Notes: generated by a model from the letters alone, not told the origin. Positions 1 to 10,896 are shown, numbered from the stretch's first letter. The stretch is DNA of 64,000 nucleotides from Microbulbifer sp. Q7 (GCF_001639145.1 NZ_LROY01000002.1:1582501-1646500), one strand, 5' to 3'. Translations and numbers: made by a program.

Positions 1-256
1 AATCCACGTCAAAGCGCAAGTCGTCGAGAAGGTAGGCACGGTCTACACCCGCGCGCTCGAAGTCCTCGGTGCTGGCCAAACGGACCTTGATTTCACTTTC
101 GCCAAGGCCGCGAGTCTGCAGCAGATTGATTTCCGCATTGAGAGGTTGGTTCAGGGTGGAGTTCAGTTTGATCTCCCCCAGACCGAGCGCCAGAGCCCCA
201 TTGCCACCCAGTGCGCTGACCAGTCCTACCGCTAGTGCCAGCTTTTGCACACGCAT
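1..256 (-). CDS. fimV: FimV N-terminus (partial, runs off the left edge)
   Basis: Read on the minus strand, an ATG at 256 opens a frame that stays open to the window edge. It starts MRVQKLALAVGLVSALGGNG, a signal peptide ending near ALA, followed by LGLGEIKLNSTLNQPLNAEI and a segment with SEIKVRLAS. This is the hallmark start of FimV/TspA, an inner-membrane, peptidoglycan-binding hub protein for type IV pili, twitching and polar assembly. Family members are very long (about 900 residues) with a LysM domain and an acidic TPR tail, so only about a tenth is visible here. The position just downstream of asd-usg is the conserved one in Pseudomonas-like genomes, which supports the call. About 300 bases separate it from usg; I recognise no gene there. 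Confidence 0.88.
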   Translation of the reverse strand, partial: MRVQKLALAVGLVSALGGNGALALGLGEIKLNSTLNQPLNAEINLLQTRGLGESEIKVRLASTEDFERAGVDRAYLLDDLRFDVD

Positions 257-556
257 ATCCGATTCCCTTTATTGTTAGAATCACACCGCCACCTGCAAAC
301 AAGCGCCCTATGGGCTTACAGGTGCCGGGGCTGTGCAGCCATCAAACCGCACAATAATTGTTCAAAAGAACCAGTGCTCAGACACCAGGCTCCACTCTCC
401 AGCGACACTCCCTCACGAAAGAACCGCTCCCCGAAAAAGACTAGACCCCTCGGATTTCTCCCAACTTTGCTTGCCATTGCCCCCCAAGGCAATGACGCCA
501 CCCGCACCGGGCGAAGTTAAGAAGAAACCTTCAGAAAGGCCGCTAAGTATTAAATA

Positions 557-1561
557 TCAATGGGTTTTTAGCAACAAGTGGACAATCTGTACACAGTTAA
601 TTGCCACATCTTTGCGCAAATTGTCGGATGCCGCACAAAAAATAACCTGCCGCGGACTAACCAGGCCTGTGCGCAACCTTCCCAGCAGCGTGCTCTCGCT
701 ACCAACCGCATCCTGTGCCGACGGGCGCTCACGCATCTCAAGACGCGCACCATTACTCAGCAAGCCACGCACCGTATCCAGCGGCTGGTCGCTATTCAAG
801 TACACACTCAGGTTTGCCAGCTGGCCGTGAAATACGGAGGCGGTGTTGATGGTGGCATCCAGTGCGACCCCCTCCCCCAGCAGACGCCGCAGCTCCAGCA
901 CCAGTGCCAGCTCACTGAAACTGTGGCCACTTTCCAGCAATGCCTCGGCGGAGCTCAGGTGATTGAACGCGAGGCGCTGGCCAGTTGCCTCATCCACGTC
1001 TGGCTCCTGGCCATTAAATAAACGCGCAGTTTGCGCGGCAGCAGCATCTACGCTGCTTTTGCCCAACGCGGATACCGGCTGATTCAGCACCACTTCCACC
1101 GACTGCAGCTGGGACTTCAGCGGATACAGGGCTTCCGCGATCATGGCCGCACCGGCACCGGGCACAGCCACAACCTTGCGATCCTGCTCGTCTCGCTCGT
1201 TGAGCAGCGCTGTGTTCAGCAAAGGGTGGATCAACGCCACACTTTCGTCGCCACGGGTAATACCCGCCGCATCCACCACCCAGGCGCCCGCCTGCTCAGC
1301 CTGAGCCAGAGCGGCCGTTGCCAGCTCACCGCCGGTCAACAGCAGCACCACCTGATCCGGGGTAAACACAAAATCCTTCAGTGGAGTCACCGCCACGCTG
1401 CGGTTGGCGAACACTTGCGGGTCTACGTCCGCCTCGTCCTCGATCACCAGTTTGAGCTGGCCCGGGGTCACGGTCTTGCGCTCTTCCAGGGTCTCCAGCA
1501 GCGCATCAAACGGCGCACTGCCAACACCAACGATCACCAGTTCCCGGGTGGATTCAGTCAT
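557..1561 (-). CDS. usg: Usg-like aspartate-semialdehyde dehydrogenase paralogue
   Basis: A 334-residue protein starting MTESTRELVIVGVGSAPFDA, with the overall layout of the Asd family: an N-terminal Rossmann-like part (VVLLLTGGELATAALAQAE, AWVVDAAG) and a dimerisation part (LNQPVSALGKSSVDAAAAQT, FNGQEPD). The catalytic cysteine motif GNC of true Asd, present in the neighbouring gene, is not seen here. It therefore resembles USG-1, a conserved but non-catalytic or uncharacterised paralogue found between asd and fimV/truA. It lies 152 bases downstream of asd on the same strand, separated by a GC-rich hairpin. A role in lysine/threonine synthesis should not be assumed from the fold alone. Confidence 0.8.
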   Translation of the reverse strand: MTESTRELVIVGVGSAPFDALLETLEERKTVTPGQLKLVIEDEADVDPQVFANRSVAVTPLKDFVFTPDQVVLLLTGGELATAALAQAEQAGAWVVDAAGITRGDESVALIHPLLNTALLNERDEQDRKVVAVPGAGAAMIAEALYPLKSQLQSVEVVLNQPVSALGKSSVDAAAAQTARLFNGQEPDVDEATGQRLAFNHLSSAEALLESGHSFSELALVLELRRLLGEGVALDATINTASVFHGQLANLSVYLNSDQPLDTVRGLLSNGARLEMRERPSAQDAVGSESTLLGRLRTGLVSPRQVIFCAASDNLRKDVAINCVQIVHLLLKTH

Positions 1562-1675
1562 ACTTGGGCTCTTTTGTATTTGCGAGGGGTTTCGGCTGCT
1601 TTTCAGCCAGGTCGACCACTAAAGCGGCAACCTGAAATTGCGGGGGGATTATACTCACGGAGAGTCGAGGGGGAA

Positions 1676-1697
1676 GCCGCCCCGGAACCGGGGCGGC
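1676..1697 (-). terminator. GC-rich hairpin between asd and usg
   Basis: A perfect 10-bp inverted repeat (GCCGCCCCGG at 1676-1685 and CCGGGGCGGC at 1688-1697) sits 16 bases after the asd stop. No clear T-run follows on the minus strand, so it may only partly terminate, or may stabilise the upstream transcript. Confidence 0.4.
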
Positions 1698-1713
1698 GAA
1701 ATGTGCTAAAAAC

Positions 1714-2829
1714 TTACAGTTTTCCGAGCAGGATCAGCAGTACACGGCGCAGTGGCTCGGCAGCACCCCACAGCAGCTGGTCACCGACGGTGAAGGCATT
1801 CAGGTATTCACCGCCCATACTCAGCTTGCGCAGACGGCCAACCGGGATATCCAGCTTGCCGGTGACCGCGGTCGGGGTCAGTTCTTTCAGGGTTACTTCG
1901 CGGTCGTTGGGCACCACTTTCACCCAATCGTTGGCGGAGCCGATGATTTTCTCGATCTCTGCCAGCGGTAGGTCTTTTTTCAACTTCACGGTAAACGCCT
2001 GGCTGTGGCAGCGCATGGCACCGATTCGTACACAGGTACCGTCGACCGGCACGGTGCTGTCGGTGGCCAGGATCTTGTTGGCCTCCACCTGGGCTTTCCA
2101 TTCTTCGCGGCTCTGACCGGTTTCCAGCTGGGTGTCGATCCACGGTAGCAGGCTGCCCGCCAGCGGCGCGCCGAATTCGCTGGTGGGGAAGTCACCACTG
2201 CGCATGTTCTCCGCCACCTTGCGGTCAATCTCCAGGATGGCGCTGGACGGGTCCGCCAGCTCATCGGCCACGCCGTCGCGGATGCTACCCATCTGGGAGA
2301 TCAGCTCGCGCATATTTTTGGCACCTGCACCACTGGCCGCCTGATAGGTCTGGGCAGTCACCCACTCCACCAGACCTTCCTTGAACAGACCACCGAGGCC
2401 CATCAACATCAGGCTCACGGTGCAGTTACCGCCGATGTAGTTCTTCACACCGGAATCGATACCGCGGTCAATGACATCGCGGTTTACCGGGTCCAGCACA
2501 ATGATGGCGTCATCCTTCATGCGCAGGCTGGAGGCAGCGTCGATCCAGTAACCGTCCCACCCCTTCTCGCGCAGCTTACCGAACACGTCCTTGGTGTAGT
2601 CGCCGCCCTGACAGCTGACAATGGCATCCAGCTCGGCCAGTGCGTCAAGGTCGTAGGCGTCTTTTAATGGCGCTACTTCCTTACCAATTTCCGGCGCCTT
2701 TCCGCCAGCGTTGGAGGTGGAGAAAAATACTGGCTCGGCGATGTGCGCGAAGTCATTTTCTTCCAGCATGCGGCCCATCAAAACGGAGCCGACCATACCG
2801 CGCCAGCCTACGAATCCTACCTTATTCAT
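1714..2829 (-). CDS. asd: Aspartate-semialdehyde dehydrogenase
   Basis: Reduces L-aspartyl-4-phosphate to aspartate 4-semialdehyde with NADPH, the branch step to lysine, diaminopimelate, threonine and methionine. The start [20 protein letters not shown] gives 371 residues, close to the family norm, and carries the NADP-binding Rossmann loop. [10 protein letters not shown] holds the nucleophilic cysteine, [14 protein letters not shown] follows, and the His-containing [17 protein letters not shown] lies near the end. The frame is open further upstream to 2988, but that extension has no family similarity, and the ATG at 2829 has AGGA about 10 bases before it. It follows leuB by 100 bases in the conserved leuCDB-asd arrangement. 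Confidence 0.96.
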   Translation of the reverse strand: MNKVGFVGWRGMVGSVLMGRMLEENDFAHIAEPVFFSTSNAGGKAPEIGKEVAPLKDAYDLDALAELDAIVSCQGGDYTKDVFGKLREKGWDGYWIDAASSLRMKDDAIIVLDPVNRDVIDRGIDSGVKNYIGGNCTVSLMLMGLGGLFKEGLVEWVTAQTYQAASGAGAKNMRELISQMGSIRDGVADELADPSSAILEIDRKVAENMRSGDFPTSEFGAPLAGSLLPWIDTQLETGQSREEWKAQVEANKILATDSTVPVDGTCVRIGAMRCHSQAFTVKLKKDLPLAEIEKIIGSANDWVKVVPNDREVTLKELTPTAVTGKLDIPVGRLRKLSMGGEYLNAFTVGDQLLWGAAEPLRRVLLILLGKL

Positions 2830-2929
2830 TTCAATATCCTGTCGATTCTGAGAGTTTCGGGAGCCCGGCCATGCAACATCAAAGCGTTGGAGGCTGGCCG
2901 GACAATCGGCTGAAGGGAGCGTGCTCTTA

Positions 2930-4003
2930 TCAGAAAGCGGCCACCACTGCTGCGCCCATTTCCGCGGTAGAAACTTTCTTACAGCCATCTGTGTAGATGT
3001 CCGCGGTGCGCAGTCCCTGATCCAGTACCTTGCTCACCGCCGCCTCGATCGCGTCTGCCGCTTCCCCCATATCCAGGGAATAGCGCAGCATCATGGCCGC
3101 GGAAAGAATGGTCGCCAGCGGGTTGGCGATGCCCTGCCCGGCGATATCCGGCGCACTGCCGTGACAGGGTTCGTATAGGCCGAAGCCGGTTTCGTTCATG
3201 GAGGCAGACGGCAGCATGCCGATGGAACCGGTGAGCATGGCGGCGGCGTCCGACAGGATGTCACCGAACATATTGCCGGTCACCATCACATCAAACTGTT
3301 TCGGGGCACGCACCAGCTGCATGGCCGCGTTGTCTACGTACATATGCGAGAGTTCCACATCGGGATACTCCGGTGCCAGACGATCCATTACCTCACGCCA
3401 CAATACGGTCACTTCCAGCACGTTGGCCTTGTCGACGGAACACAGTTTGCCACCGCGCTTTTGTGCCGCTTCGAAAGCGGTGCGGCCGATGCGCTCGATT
3501 TCGGACTCGGTGTACACGTAGGTGTTGTAGCCCTGCTTCTCACCGCTCTCCAGAGTCTTGATACCGCGGGGCTCACCAAAGTAGATACCACCGGTGAGCT
3601 CGCGCACGATCAGAATATCCAGGCCGGAAACCACTTCCGGTTTCAGGGAGGAAGCGTCGGCCAGCTGCGGATACAGGATGGCTGGACGCAGGTTGGCGTA
3701 GAGGCCGAGACCGCTGCGAATTTTCAGCAGACCTTTTTCCGGGCGGATGGCGCGGTCCAGGGTGTCCCACTTGGGGCCACCAACCGCACCCAGCAGTACG
3801 GCATCGCAGTCACCGGCATTTTTCAGTTCGGCATCGGTCAGTGGTTCACCGTGGGCATCGATGGACGCACCACCGATCAGGCCTTCGGTAAATTCCAGAT
3901 TCAGACCAAATTTTTCATCGGCGGTTTTCAGTACCGCTACCGCCTGCTCGACAATTTCCGGGCCAATACCGTCGCCCGGGAGGATCATGACTTTCTTGCT
4001 CAT
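2930..4003 (-). CDS. leuB: 3-isopropylmalate dehydrogenase
   Basis: Third enzyme of leucine synthesis: NAD-dependent oxidative decarboxylation of 3-isopropylmalate to 2-oxoisocaproate in the cytoplasm. The start [20 protein letters not shown] is chosen because GGAAGAG precedes this ATG and the family begins here; the 9 in-frame residues upstream are dropped. It has 357 residues. Visible family motifs are [12 protein letters not shown], the metal and substrate-binding [18 protein letters not shown], and the NAD-binding [18 protein letters not shown]. It lies 27 bases after leuD in the leuCDB operon. Confidence 0.97.
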   Translation of the reverse strand: MSKKVMILPGDGIGPEIVEQAVAVLKTADEKFGLNLEFTEGLIGGASIDAHGEPLTDAELKNAGDCDAVLLGAVGGPKWDTLDRAIRPEKGLLKIRSGLGLYANLRPAILYPQLADASSLKPEVVSGLDILIVRELTGGIYFGEPRGIKTLESGEKQGYNTYVYTESEIERIGRTAFEAAQKRGGKLCSVDKANVLEVTVLWREVMDRLAPEYPDVELSHMYVDNAAMQLVRAPKQFDVMVTGNMFGDILSDAAAMLTGSIGMLPSASMNETGFGLYEPCHGSAPDIAGQGIANPLATILSAAMMLRYSLDMGEAADAIEAAVSKVLDQGLRTADIYTDGCKKVSTAEMGAAVVAAF

Positions 4004-4030
4004 TGCTCTTCCAATTCTTCTGTTGGCCAA

Positions 4031-4678
4031 TTATTTCACGGCGTCAAACAGCCAGGGCGCCTGCTCGCGACGCTTGGCTTCATACGCGCGGATATCGTCG
4101 GCGTCTTCCAGGGTCAGGCCGATGTCGTCGAGGCCGTTCAGCAGACAGTGCTTGCGGAATGCGTCCACTTCGAAAGCATGGGTTTCACCACTGGGCTTGA
4201 TCACCACCTGTTCTTGCAGGTCGACGACCAGCTCGTAGCCCTCTTCGGCATACATTTCCTGGAACAACTGCTCGACAATTTCTTCTTCCAGAACGATCGG
4301 CAACAGACCATTCTTGAAGCAGTTATTGAAGAAAATATCCGCAAAACTCGGCGCAATAATCACACGGAAACCGTGGTCATCCAGCGCCCAGGGCGCGTGC
4401 TCACGGCTGGAACCGCAGCCAAAATTTTTGCGTGCTAACAATACGGAAGCACCCTGGTAACGCGGGTGGTTCAACGGGAATTCTGGATTCACCGGGCGCT
4501 TGCTGTGATCCTGTCCCGGCTGCCCTTCATCCAGGTAGCGCAACTCGTCAAACAGGTTCGGGCCGAAACCGGTACGCTTAATCGACTTCAAGAACTGTTT
4601 CGGGATAATCAAATCTGTATCGACATTGGCACGGTCCATCGGTGCGGCCACGCCCTTGTGTTGGGTAAACGCTCTCAT
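4031..4678 (-). CDS. leuD: 3-isopropylmalate dehydratase, small subunit
   Basis: Small (swivel-domain) subunit that works with LeuC to isomerise 2-isopropylmalate to 3-isopropylmalate. It has 215 residues, the usual gammaproteobacterial length. [17 protein letters not shown] near the N-terminus and [17 protein letters not shown] are the diagnostic motifs; the SSREHA loop sits over the active site. Its ATG overlaps the leuC stop codon by one base (TAATG), so the two subunits are probably translationally coupled and made in equal amounts. Confidence 0.97.
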   Translation of the reverse strand: MRAFTQHKGVAAPMDRANVDTDLIIPKQFLKSIKRTGFGPNLFDELRYLDEGQPGQDHSKRPVNPEFPLNHPRYQGASVLLARKNFGCGSSREHAPWALDDHGFRVIIAPSFADIFFNNCFKNGLLPIVLEEEIVEQLFQEMYAEEGYELVVDLQEQVVIKPSGETHAFEVDAFRKHCLLNGLDDIGLTLEDADDIRAYEAKRREQAPWLFDAVK

Positions 4679-6126
4679 TACACCGCCTCCTTCTGCATTT
4701 CACGCACATCCACGAAGTGACCGGCGATGGCCGCCGCCGCGGCCATACTCGGGCTCACCAGATGCGTGCGACCACCGTAACCCTGGCGACCTTCAAAGTT
4801 GCGGTTAGAGGTGGATGCGCAGTGCTCACCCGCACCCAGTTTGTCCGCATTCATCGCCAGACACATGGAGCAGGATGGCTCGCGCCATTCGAAACCGGCT
4901 TCGATGAACACCTTGTGCAGACCTTCCTTTTCCGCCTGTGCCTTCACAGACTGGGAACCCGGCACCACCAACACCTGCTTGACGCTGTCGGCTTTTTTGT
5001 GGCCTTTGGCTACTGCCGCTGCCGCGCGCAGGTCTTCAATACGGGAGTTGGTACAGGAACCGATAAACACCCGGTCGAGGTTAATGTCGGTAATTTTCTG
5101 TCCGGCATTGAGCCCCATGTACTCCAGCGCACGCTCGATACCCGCCTTCTTGGTGGCATCGCTTTCCGCCGCCGGATCCGGCACTACAGCGCTTACCGGT
5201 ACGACCATTTCCGGGGACGTTCCCCAGCTCACCTGCGGCTCGATCTCTTCACCCTGCAGCACAACCACTTCATCGAAGTGCGCACCGTCGTCGGAATGCA
5301 ATTGGCTCCAGGCTTCTACGGCCTTATCCCACATCTCACCTTTGGGCGCGTAAGGCTTGCCCTTCACGTAGTCCAGGGTGATCTGGTCCACCGCCACCAT
5401 GCCGGCGCGGGCGCCAGCTTCGATGGCCATGTTGCAGATGGTCATGCGACCTTCCATGGAAAGGTTGCGAATCACCTCACCACCAAACTCGATGGCATAA
5501 CCGGTGCCGCCGGCGGTGCCAATCTTGCCGATAATCGCCAGCACGACGTCTTTCGCGGTCACGCCCGGGCCGAGTTCGCCGTCCACGCGCACCAGCATGT
5601 TCTTCATCTTTTTCTGAATCAGACACTGGGTGGCCATCACATGCTCCACCTCGGAGGTGCCGATGCCGTGCGCCAGGGCACCCAGAGCGCCGTGGGTAGA
5701 AGTGTGGGAATCACCACACACCACGGTCATTCCCGGCAAGGTGGCACCAGTCTCGGGGCCGATGACATGCACGATGCCCTGGCCCGGATCGTTGATACCG
5801 AATTCAACGATGCCAAAATCCTTACAGTTTTCGTCCAGGGTCTGCACCTGAATGCGGGAAACTTCGTCGCGGATGCCCGCAATGCCGCCAGCGCGCTCCG
5901 CCGCATCGGACGGCACATTGTGGTCCGGCGTGGCCACCACGGAATCCGTGCGCCAGGGTTTACGCCCCGCCAGGCGCAGACCTTCAAAGGCCTGAGGAGA
6001 AGTCACTTCGTGAATCAGGTGGCGATCGATGTAGATCAGTGCGGTGCCGTCGTCGCGGCTTTTGACCAGGTGGTCTTGCCAGAGCTTGTCGTACAGCGTC
6101 TGTTTTTTGTTCTGTGGGTGGCCCAT
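4678..6126 (-). CDS. leuC: 3-isopropylmalate dehydratase, large subunit
   Basis: The aconitase-like large subunit carrying the [4Fe-4S] cluster. The start is set at [20 protein letters not shown] (482 residues) with a strong GGAGATGGGG ribosome site; the much longer open frame upstream to 7086 only mirrors the divergent LysR gene. Motifs are [28 protein letters not shown] and [13 protein letters not shown]; the cysteines in GSC and CSMC are the cluster ligands. It is the first gene of leuCDB and is divergent from a LysR regulator 114 bases away, which suggests control by that regulator in response to a leucine pathway intermediate. Confidence 0.97.
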   Translation of the reverse strand: MGHPQNKKQTLYDKLWQDHLVKSRDDGTALIYIDRHLIHEVTSPQAFEGLRLAGRKPWRTDSVVATPDHNVPSDAAERAGGIAGIRDEVSRIQVQTLDENCKDFGIVEFGINDPGQGIVHVIGPETGATLPGMTVVCGDSHTSTHGALGALAHGIGTSEVEHVMATQCLIQKKMKNMLVRVDGELGPGVTAKDVVLAIIGKIGTAGGTGYAIEFGGEVIRNLSMEGRMTICNMAIEAGARAGMVAVDQITLDYVKGKPYAPKGEMWDKAVEAWSQLHSDDGAHFDEVVVLQGEEIEPQVSWGTSPEMVVPVSAVVPDPAAESDATKKAGIERALEYMGLNAGQKITDINLDRVFIGSCTNSRIEDLRAAAAVAKGHKKADSVKQVLVVPGSQSVKAQAEKEGLHKVFIEAGFEWREPSCSMCLAMNADKLGAGEHCASTSNRNFEGRQGYGGRTHLVSPSMAAAAAIAGHFVDVREMQKEAV

Positions 6127-6214
6127 AGCCCCATCTCCTCTATGGATAACATGGCGGAGTCTAGGTGGGGCATTGAATAACATCAATTTATATTTATTAT
6201 ATGGCGCATTCGCT

Positions 6215-6228
6215 TTTGGAATACCAAA
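6215..6228. promoter_or_regulatory. Short dyad in the leuC-lysR intergenic region
   Basis: TTTGGAATACCAAA, 5-bp arms around a 4-base centre, lies 12 bases before the lysR-type ATG and 89 bases before leuC. LysR-type regulators usually bind such dyads between divergent genes, so this may be the autoregulatory half of the site. The interval is AT-rich around 6180-6203. This is an inference from position only. Confidence 0.3.
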
Positions 6229-6240
6229 CCGGGAACTTCG

Positions 6241-7119
6241 ATGGAAATACAGTGGCTCAGGGCATTTCTCGCTATCTCCGAACAGGGCTCCGTTTCCGAA
6301 GCCGCAGAACAACTGCATCTGACCCAGCCTGCGGTCAGTAAACGGCTGGCATCGCTGGAGCAGCAGCTGGGAACGCCGCTGTTTGACCGCATCGGGCGCA
6401 AGCTTCAGCTCACCAATGCCGGCCGCGCGCTGCTGCCCCGCGCTCGCCACATTCTCAATGAGGTCAGCGACGCCGAACACGAACTGCGCAGCCTCGGCGA
6501 AACCATCGGCGGCAGCCTGCGCATCGCCACCAGTCACCACGTTGGCCTGCACCACCTGCCGCCGGTGCTGCGGGAGTTCAGCAACCTTTATCCGGATGTC
6601 GCCCTCGATATTGATTTCGTGGACTCGGAGCAGGCCTACGAAGCATTGATGGCAGGGGAATACGAACTGGCGGTGGTCACCCTCGCCCTCAAGGATTACC
6701 CGAGCCTCAATGCCCAGATCATCTGGCCGGACCCCTGTGTGGTGGTCGCGGCGCCAGACCACCCCCTGGCGCAGATGCCGGAGCTGGACCTGCCCGCGCT
6801 GGCCCGATACCCCGCCATCCTGCCGGACCTGAATACCTATACCGGGCGCCTGATCAAGCGGGAGTTCGACGCCCACGGGCTCAAGCTGACCGCCAAACTG
6901 GCCACCAATTTCCTGGAAACCATCAAGATGATGGCCGGCGTTGGTCTCGGCTGGAGCGTATTGCCGAAGACCCTGATTGACGACAGCCTGGCCGAGCTGC
7001 CCATGCCCCAGCTCAGTATCGTGCGCAATCTGGGGATCATCTACCACCGCAATCGCACCCTGAGCAATGCCGCCAATGCGCTGCAACAGCTCCTGTTCAA
7101 GGAGGCGCGGGGGCTCTGA
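6241..7119 (+). CDS. LysR-family transcriptional regulator divergent from leuC
   Basis: A 292-residue LysR-type regulator. The N-terminal winged helix-turn-helix is clear: [20 protein letters not shown] then [20 protein letters not shown]. The C-terminal effector-binding domain begins around residue 90 ([20 protein letters not shown]) and shows the periplasmic-binding fold pattern, including [17 protein letters not shown] residues and [14 protein letters not shown] near the end. GGGAAC precedes the ATG. Divergence from leuCDB, and the common Pseudomonas-type arrangement, make it the likely activator of leucine biosynthesis, but the effector cannot be read from sequence. Confidence 0.88.
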   Translation: MEIQWLRAFLAISEQGSVSEAAEQLHLTQPAVSKRLASLEQQLGTPLFDRIGRKLQLTNAGRALLPRARHILNEVSDAEHELRSLGETIGGSLRIATSHHVGLHHLPPVLREFSNLYPDVALDIDFVDSEQAYEALMAGEYELAVVTLALKDYPSLNAQIIWPDPCVVVAAPDHPLAQMPELDLPALARYPAILPDLNTYTGRLIKREFDAHGLKLTAKLATNFLETIKMMAGVGLGWSVLPKTLIDDSLAELPMPQLSIVRNLGIIYHRNRTLSNAANALQQLLFKEARGL

Positions 7120-7265
7120 GCGGCACAGAGGACGCGCCAGCGCGGGCTAGAACGCCAATCAGTGCGCAAAATTGGGCCCGATCACCCCGAAATCGACACC
7201 GATTCAGGGAAATTTCAGCAAAACCCTGTAGAATCTGCCGCAGAATTCAACGGGAGAGACTCCAA

Positions 7266-8003
7266 ATGAAAAAAATAACCCTGGCCCTTTGCGCTACTTT
7301 GGCCTCCGCCAGCGTCAGCGCTGATACCATCCTCGGCTTCGACGCCACCGCCGGCGTATGGCAGCCCAGCTATACCGGTGCTGTTGGTGTCGACGACTTC
7401 AACGTCGATGAGTTTGCCCTCGCCGAAGACAACGTCACCTTCATTCAGGCTGCCCTGGAGCACCCGATCCCGGTGATCCCGAATATCCTGGTTGCGCACA
7501 GCAAGGTGGAGACCAACGGTGCAGCGATGCTTACCCGCGAAGTCACCTTCGGCGACAAGACCTTTGAGGTCGGTTCCGACATCAACGCCGACATGAACCT
7601 GACCCACACCGACGCCACGCTTTACTACGAGATTCTGGATAACTGGGTCAACCTGGACCTGGGCCTGACTGCGCGCATGTACAGCGGCGAAATGTCCGTC
7701 ACCAGCGACCTGCAGTCTGAAGATATCGAACTGACCGGCGTGCTGCCGATGGTGTACGGCGTAGCCCGCTTCGACCTGCCGTTTACCGGCTGGTCCATCA
7801 TCGCCCAGGGCAACGGCACCAGCTACAAGGGTGACCGCCACACCGACCTGACCGCCAAAGTGCGCTGGGACTTCGTGCCCGCGCTGGATTTCGCCATCGA
7901 GGCGGGTTACCGCGCCATGACCCTGGACGTACAGGAACTGGATGCGTTCCAGAGCGACCTGGAAATCAAGGGCCCGTATGTGGGTCTGAGCCTGCACCTG
8001 TAA
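7266..8003 (+). CDS. TIGR04219-type outer membrane beta-barrel protein
   Basis: A 245-residue secreted protein. The signal peptide MKKITLALCATLASASVSA is followed by DTILGFDATAGVWQPSYTGA, the typical opening of the TIGR04219 outer-membrane barrel family. The rest alternates polar and hydrophobic residues as in transmembrane beta strands (HTDATLYYEILDNWVNLDLG, LTARMYSGEM), and the last residues are GPYVGLSLHL, ending on strand-like hydrophobics. No enzyme motif is visible; the function of this family is unknown. It is a stand-alone gene followed directly by a strong terminator. Confidence 0.82.
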   Translation: MKKITLALCATLASASVSADTILGFDATAGVWQPSYTGAVGVDDFNVDEFALAEDNVTFIQAALEHPIPVIPNILVAHSKVETNGAAMLTREVTFGDKTFEVGSDINADMNLTHTDATLYYEILDNWVNLDLGLTARMYSGEMSVTSDLQSEDIELTGVLPMVYGVARFDLPFTGWSIIAQGNGTSYKGDRHTDLTAKVRWDFVPALDFAIEAGYRAMTLDVQELDAFQSDLEIKGPYVGLSLHL

Positions 8004-8022
8004 GCTACAGGCGGCATGCAAG

Positions 8023-8059
8023 AAAAAAGGCGGAGCGCTTGTGGCGCTCCGCCTTTTTT
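8023..8059. terminator. Bidirectional intrinsic terminator
   Basis: GGCGGAGCGC (8029-8038) pairs perfectly with GCGCTCCGCC (8044-8053) around a 5-base loop. Six A residues precede it and six T residues follow, so it can end both the barrel-protein gene from the left and aroC from the right. Confidence 0.93.
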
Positions 8060-8106
8060 GTATCTAACTTTTTTATCCGCAATTTCTTACCCGTCGTTAG
8101 CCGGGG

Positions 8107-9207
8107 TCAGCGCGTCTCGCCCGCGGGAATCTTAAGGCCAAATTCCACATCCCCATTCTGGCCGCGCTGGCGCAGTACATGGTCGATCAGCACCAGCGCC
8201 ATCATTGCCTCGGCGATCGGCGTCGCTCGAATGCCTACACAGGGGTCGTGACGCCCCTTGGTGATCACTTCGATGGGATTGCCGTTGGTATCCAGGCTCT
8301 TGCCGGGAATGCGCAGACTGGAAGTCGGCTTCAGGGCGATGTGCGCAATGATCTCCTGACCACTGGAAATACCCCCGAGAATGCCGCCGGCATTGTTGGA
8401 CTGGAAACCTTCCACGGTGATCTCATCCCGGTGCTCGGTGCCCTTCTGGGCCACCGAATCGAAACCCGCACCAATCTCCACCCCTTTCACCGCGTTGATG
8501 CTCATCAGCCCGTGGGCCAGCTCCGCGTCCAGGCGATCGAAAATCGGCTCGCCGAGGCCCGCCGGCACACCGCTGGCGTGCACAGAAATGCGTGCGCCGA
8601 CGGAGTCGCCCTCCTTGATCAGGGCCTGCATATAGCTTTCCATTTCCGGCACCTTGTCGGCGTCGGGGCAGAAAAACGGGTTCTGGTCTACTTGCGACCA
8701 GTCCAGCTTTTCCACCTTGATGGGGCCCAATTGTGAAAGGTAGCCACGTACCTCAATGCCGAACTGCTGCTTCAGCCACTTCTTGGCAATAGCACCAGCA
8801 GCCACCCGCATGGCAGTCTCACGGGCGGAGGAGCGACCGCCACCACGGTAATCGCGCAGGCCGTACTTGGCCCAGTAGGTGTAGTCGGCGTGGGCCGGGC
8901 GAATCTGCTCGGCGATATTGGCGTAGTCTTTGGAGCGCTGATCGGTGTTTTCGATCAACAGGCCAATCGGCGTTCCGGTGGTTTTGCCCTCGAACACCCC
9001 GGAGAGGATTTTGACTTCATCCGCCTCGCGACGCTGGGTGGTGTAGCGGGAAGTGCCGGGCTTGCGGCGGTCCAGCTCCAGCTGGATTTCCTCGGCGGTG
9101 ATCTCCAGTCCCGGAGGGCAGCCATCCACAATACAGCCCAACGCGGGGCCGTGGCTCTCGCCAAAGGTGGTGACACAGAACAGCTTGCCAAAAGTGTTGC
9201 CCGACAT
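8107..9207 (-). CDS. aroC: Chorismate synthase
   Basis: Last common step of aromatic biosynthesis: elimination of phosphate from EPSP to give chorismate, needing reduced FMN. It has 366 residues, standard length. Signatures are [20 protein letters not shown] at residues 15-34, [14 protein letters not shown] followed by [15 protein letters not shown], and the C-terminal [19 protein letters not shown] with the conserved histidine and arginine. It lies 61 bases downstream of prmB on the same strand; the prmB-aroC pair is common in gammaproteobacteria. The terminator at 8023-8059 ends the transcript. Confidence 0.98.
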   Translation of the reverse strand: MSGNTFGKLFCVTTFGESHGPALGCIVDGCPPGLEITAEEIQLELDRRKPGTSRYTTQRREADEVKILSGVFEGKTTGTPIGLLIENTDQRSKDYANIAEQIRPAHADYTYWAKYGLRDYRGGGRSSARETAMRVAAGAIAKKWLKQQFGIEVRGYLSQLGPIKVEKLDWSQVDQNPFFCPDADKVPEMESYMQALIKEGDSVGARISVHASGVPAGLGEPIFDRLDAELAHGLMSINAVKGVEIGAGFDSVAQKGTEHRDEITVEGFQSNNAGGILGGISSGQEIIAHIALKPTSSLRIPGKSLDTNGNPIEVITKGRHDPCVGIRATPIAEAMMALVLIDHVLRQRGQNGDVEFGLKIPAGETR

Positions 9208-9268
9208 ACCCGGTATTCCTTACCCATAGTCAATTATTCGTTGAAGGGGGCGCATTATAGAGGAATCT

Positions 9269-10201
9269 CTAGCGCTGCGCTCCGGCTTCAAACATTTCAC
9301 GACAGGCCAGCAGGTCTTCCCGGGTGAGCACAAACACCCCGTGGCCGCCATCCTCCAGCTCTGGCCAGAAAAACGGCACCCGCGGATACGCCGCTTCCAG
9401 CGCTTCCCAACTATTCCCCACCTCACACACCAGGATACCTTCCGGTTGCAGATAGTCCGGTGCCTCCAGTAACAGGCGGCGGGTAAAGTCGAGGCCATCG
9501 TCGCCGGAGCCCAGCGCCAACCCCGGTTCCGCATGGTACTCCGGTGGCATTTCTGCCAGATCGCGCGCGTCAACATAAGGAGGGTTGCTGACGATCAGGT
9601 CGTAGCTACAGCCCTGCAATCCGGCGAACAGGTCGGACTGCACCGCACGCACTTCCTCGTTCAGCTGGTGCCGGTTGATATTGATCTGGGCCACTTCAAT
9701 CGCGTCAGCGGAAATATCACTGAGATCCACCCGCGCCTCCGGGAAAGCGTCCGCACAGGCAATACCAATGCAGCCGCTGCCACAGCAGAGGTCGAGAATG
9801 GCGAGAGGCTCCTGCTGCAACCAGGGCTCGAAGCGTGTGCGGATCAGCTCGCCAATCGGCGATCTCGGTACCAGCACGCGCGCATCCACATAGAACGGCA
9901 GATCGCAAAACCAGGCTTCATTGGTAAGATACGGCGCCGGCAGGCGCTCGCTGACACGCTTTTCAAGCACGCCCATCACTTCCCGGCGCTCATCCATGGT
10001 GAGGCGCGCCGAGAGTATCTCGGGCTTGCTGTCCACGGGCAGGTGCAGGGCATGAGTGACCAGCAGGACAGCTTCATCCCAGGCATTGTCGGTGCCGTGG
10101 CCAAACCACAGCCCGGCCTCATTAAAGCGGCTGGCGCCCCAGCGGATGTAGTCCAGCACGGTACACAATTCGTGCAAACTGGACTCCCGTTTCTCTATCA
10201 T
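9269..10201 (-). CDS. prmB: Ribosomal protein L3 glutamine methyltransferase
   Basis: SAM-dependent N5-methylation of a glutamine in ribosomal protein L3. It has 310 residues. The SAM-binding motif I is ILDLCCGSGCIGIACAD, and the substrate-glutamine motif NPPYVDARDLAEMP is present in full. The N-terminal helical domain includes LVTHALHLPVD. The PrmB assignment rather than HemK/PrmC rests on the length, the FGHGTDNAWDEA start region characteristic of PrmB, and the aroC neighbour. It is divergent from folE across 155 bases. Confidence 0.95.
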   Translation of the reverse strand: MIEKRESSLHELCTVLDYIRWGASRFNEAGLWFGHGTDNAWDEAVLLVTHALHLPVDSKPEILSARLTMDERREVMGVLEKRVSERLPAPYLTNEAWFCDLPFYVDARVLVPRSPIGELIRTRFEPWLQQEPLAILDLCCGSGCIGIACADAFPEARVDLSDISADAIEVAQININRHQLNEEVRAVQSDLFAGLQGCSYDLIVSNPPYVDARDLAEMPPEYHAEPGLALGSGDDGLDFTRRLLLEAPDYLQPEGILVCEVGNSWEALEAAYPRVPFFWPELEDGGHGVFVLTREDLLACREMFEAGAQR

Positions 10202-10356
10202 TAGCGATATTCCTCAATTTTTGACGCTTTACTACCGTGTGACAAAGGCTTAGGGTAGCGCACCCTTAGTCCCCACCGGCGTACCGGTGATCGAACGCCC
10301 GATTATTTGCGTACTAATGGCAGAACAAACCGCGGGCGAGACGTTGGAAGCATACG

Positions 10357-10896
10357 ATGAAAGAACATTACGCACACATCATTGAAGCCATTGGCGAAGA
10401 CCTGGATCGCCCGGGGCTGAAAGACACCCCCCAGCGCGCTGCCAAGGCGATGCAATATCTTACCCGCGGCTATCAGCAGACCGTAGAAGATATCGTGAAC
10501 GACGCGCTCTTCCCGTCGGATTGCAGTGAAATGGTGCTGGTAAAAGATATCGAGCTCTACTCCCTGTGCGAGCATCATATGCTGCCGTTTATCGGCAAGG
10601 CCCATGTGGCCTATATTCCCGACGGTAAAGTGCTGGGGCTATCCAAAGTGGCGCGCATTGTAGACATGTTTGCCCGCCGTTTGCAGATTCAGGAGCAATT
10701 GACCGTGGAGGTTGCCCAAACCGTCCAGCAGGTCACCGGCGCTGCCGGCGTCGGTGTAATTGTTGAAGCAAAACACATGTGCATGATGATGCGCGGTGTG
10801 GAAAAGCAGAACTCCGTCATGAAAACCTCCGCCATGCTGGGCTCCTTCCGCAATCAGCAGGCCACCCGCAACGAGTTCCTTTCCCTGATACGCTAA
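10357..10896 (+). CDS. folE: GTP cyclohydrolase I (FolE type)
   Basis: Converts GTP to 7,8-dihydroneopterin triphosphate, the first step of folate (and tetrahydrobiopterin) synthesis. It has 179 residues. The zinc ligands are visible as [11 protein letters not shown] (Cys and His) and [10 protein letters not shown] (Cys). Other signatures are [33 protein letters not shown] and [14 protein letters not shown] precedes the ATG. The following isomerase gene starts 40 bases later, so the two may be cotranscribed. Confidence 0.97.
   Translation: MKEHYAHIIEAIGEDLDRPGLKDTPQRAAKAMQYLTRGYQQTVEDIVNDALFPSDCSEMVLVKDIELYSLCEHHMLPFIGKAHVAYIPDGKVLGLSKVARIVDMFARRLQIQEQLTVEVAQTVQQVTGAAGVGVIVEAKHMCMMMRGVEKQNSVMKTSAMLGSFRNQQATRNEFLSLIR

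Noticed and set aside
4717..6180. A 487-residue open frame opposite leuC
   Set aside because: Shadow; leuC shows all its Fe-S and substrate motifs on the minus strand.
6127..7086. An in-frame N-terminal extension of leuC by about 320 codons
   Set aside because: It mirrors the LysR gene on the other strand and lacks similarity to LeuC; the ATG at 6126 has a strong ribosome site.
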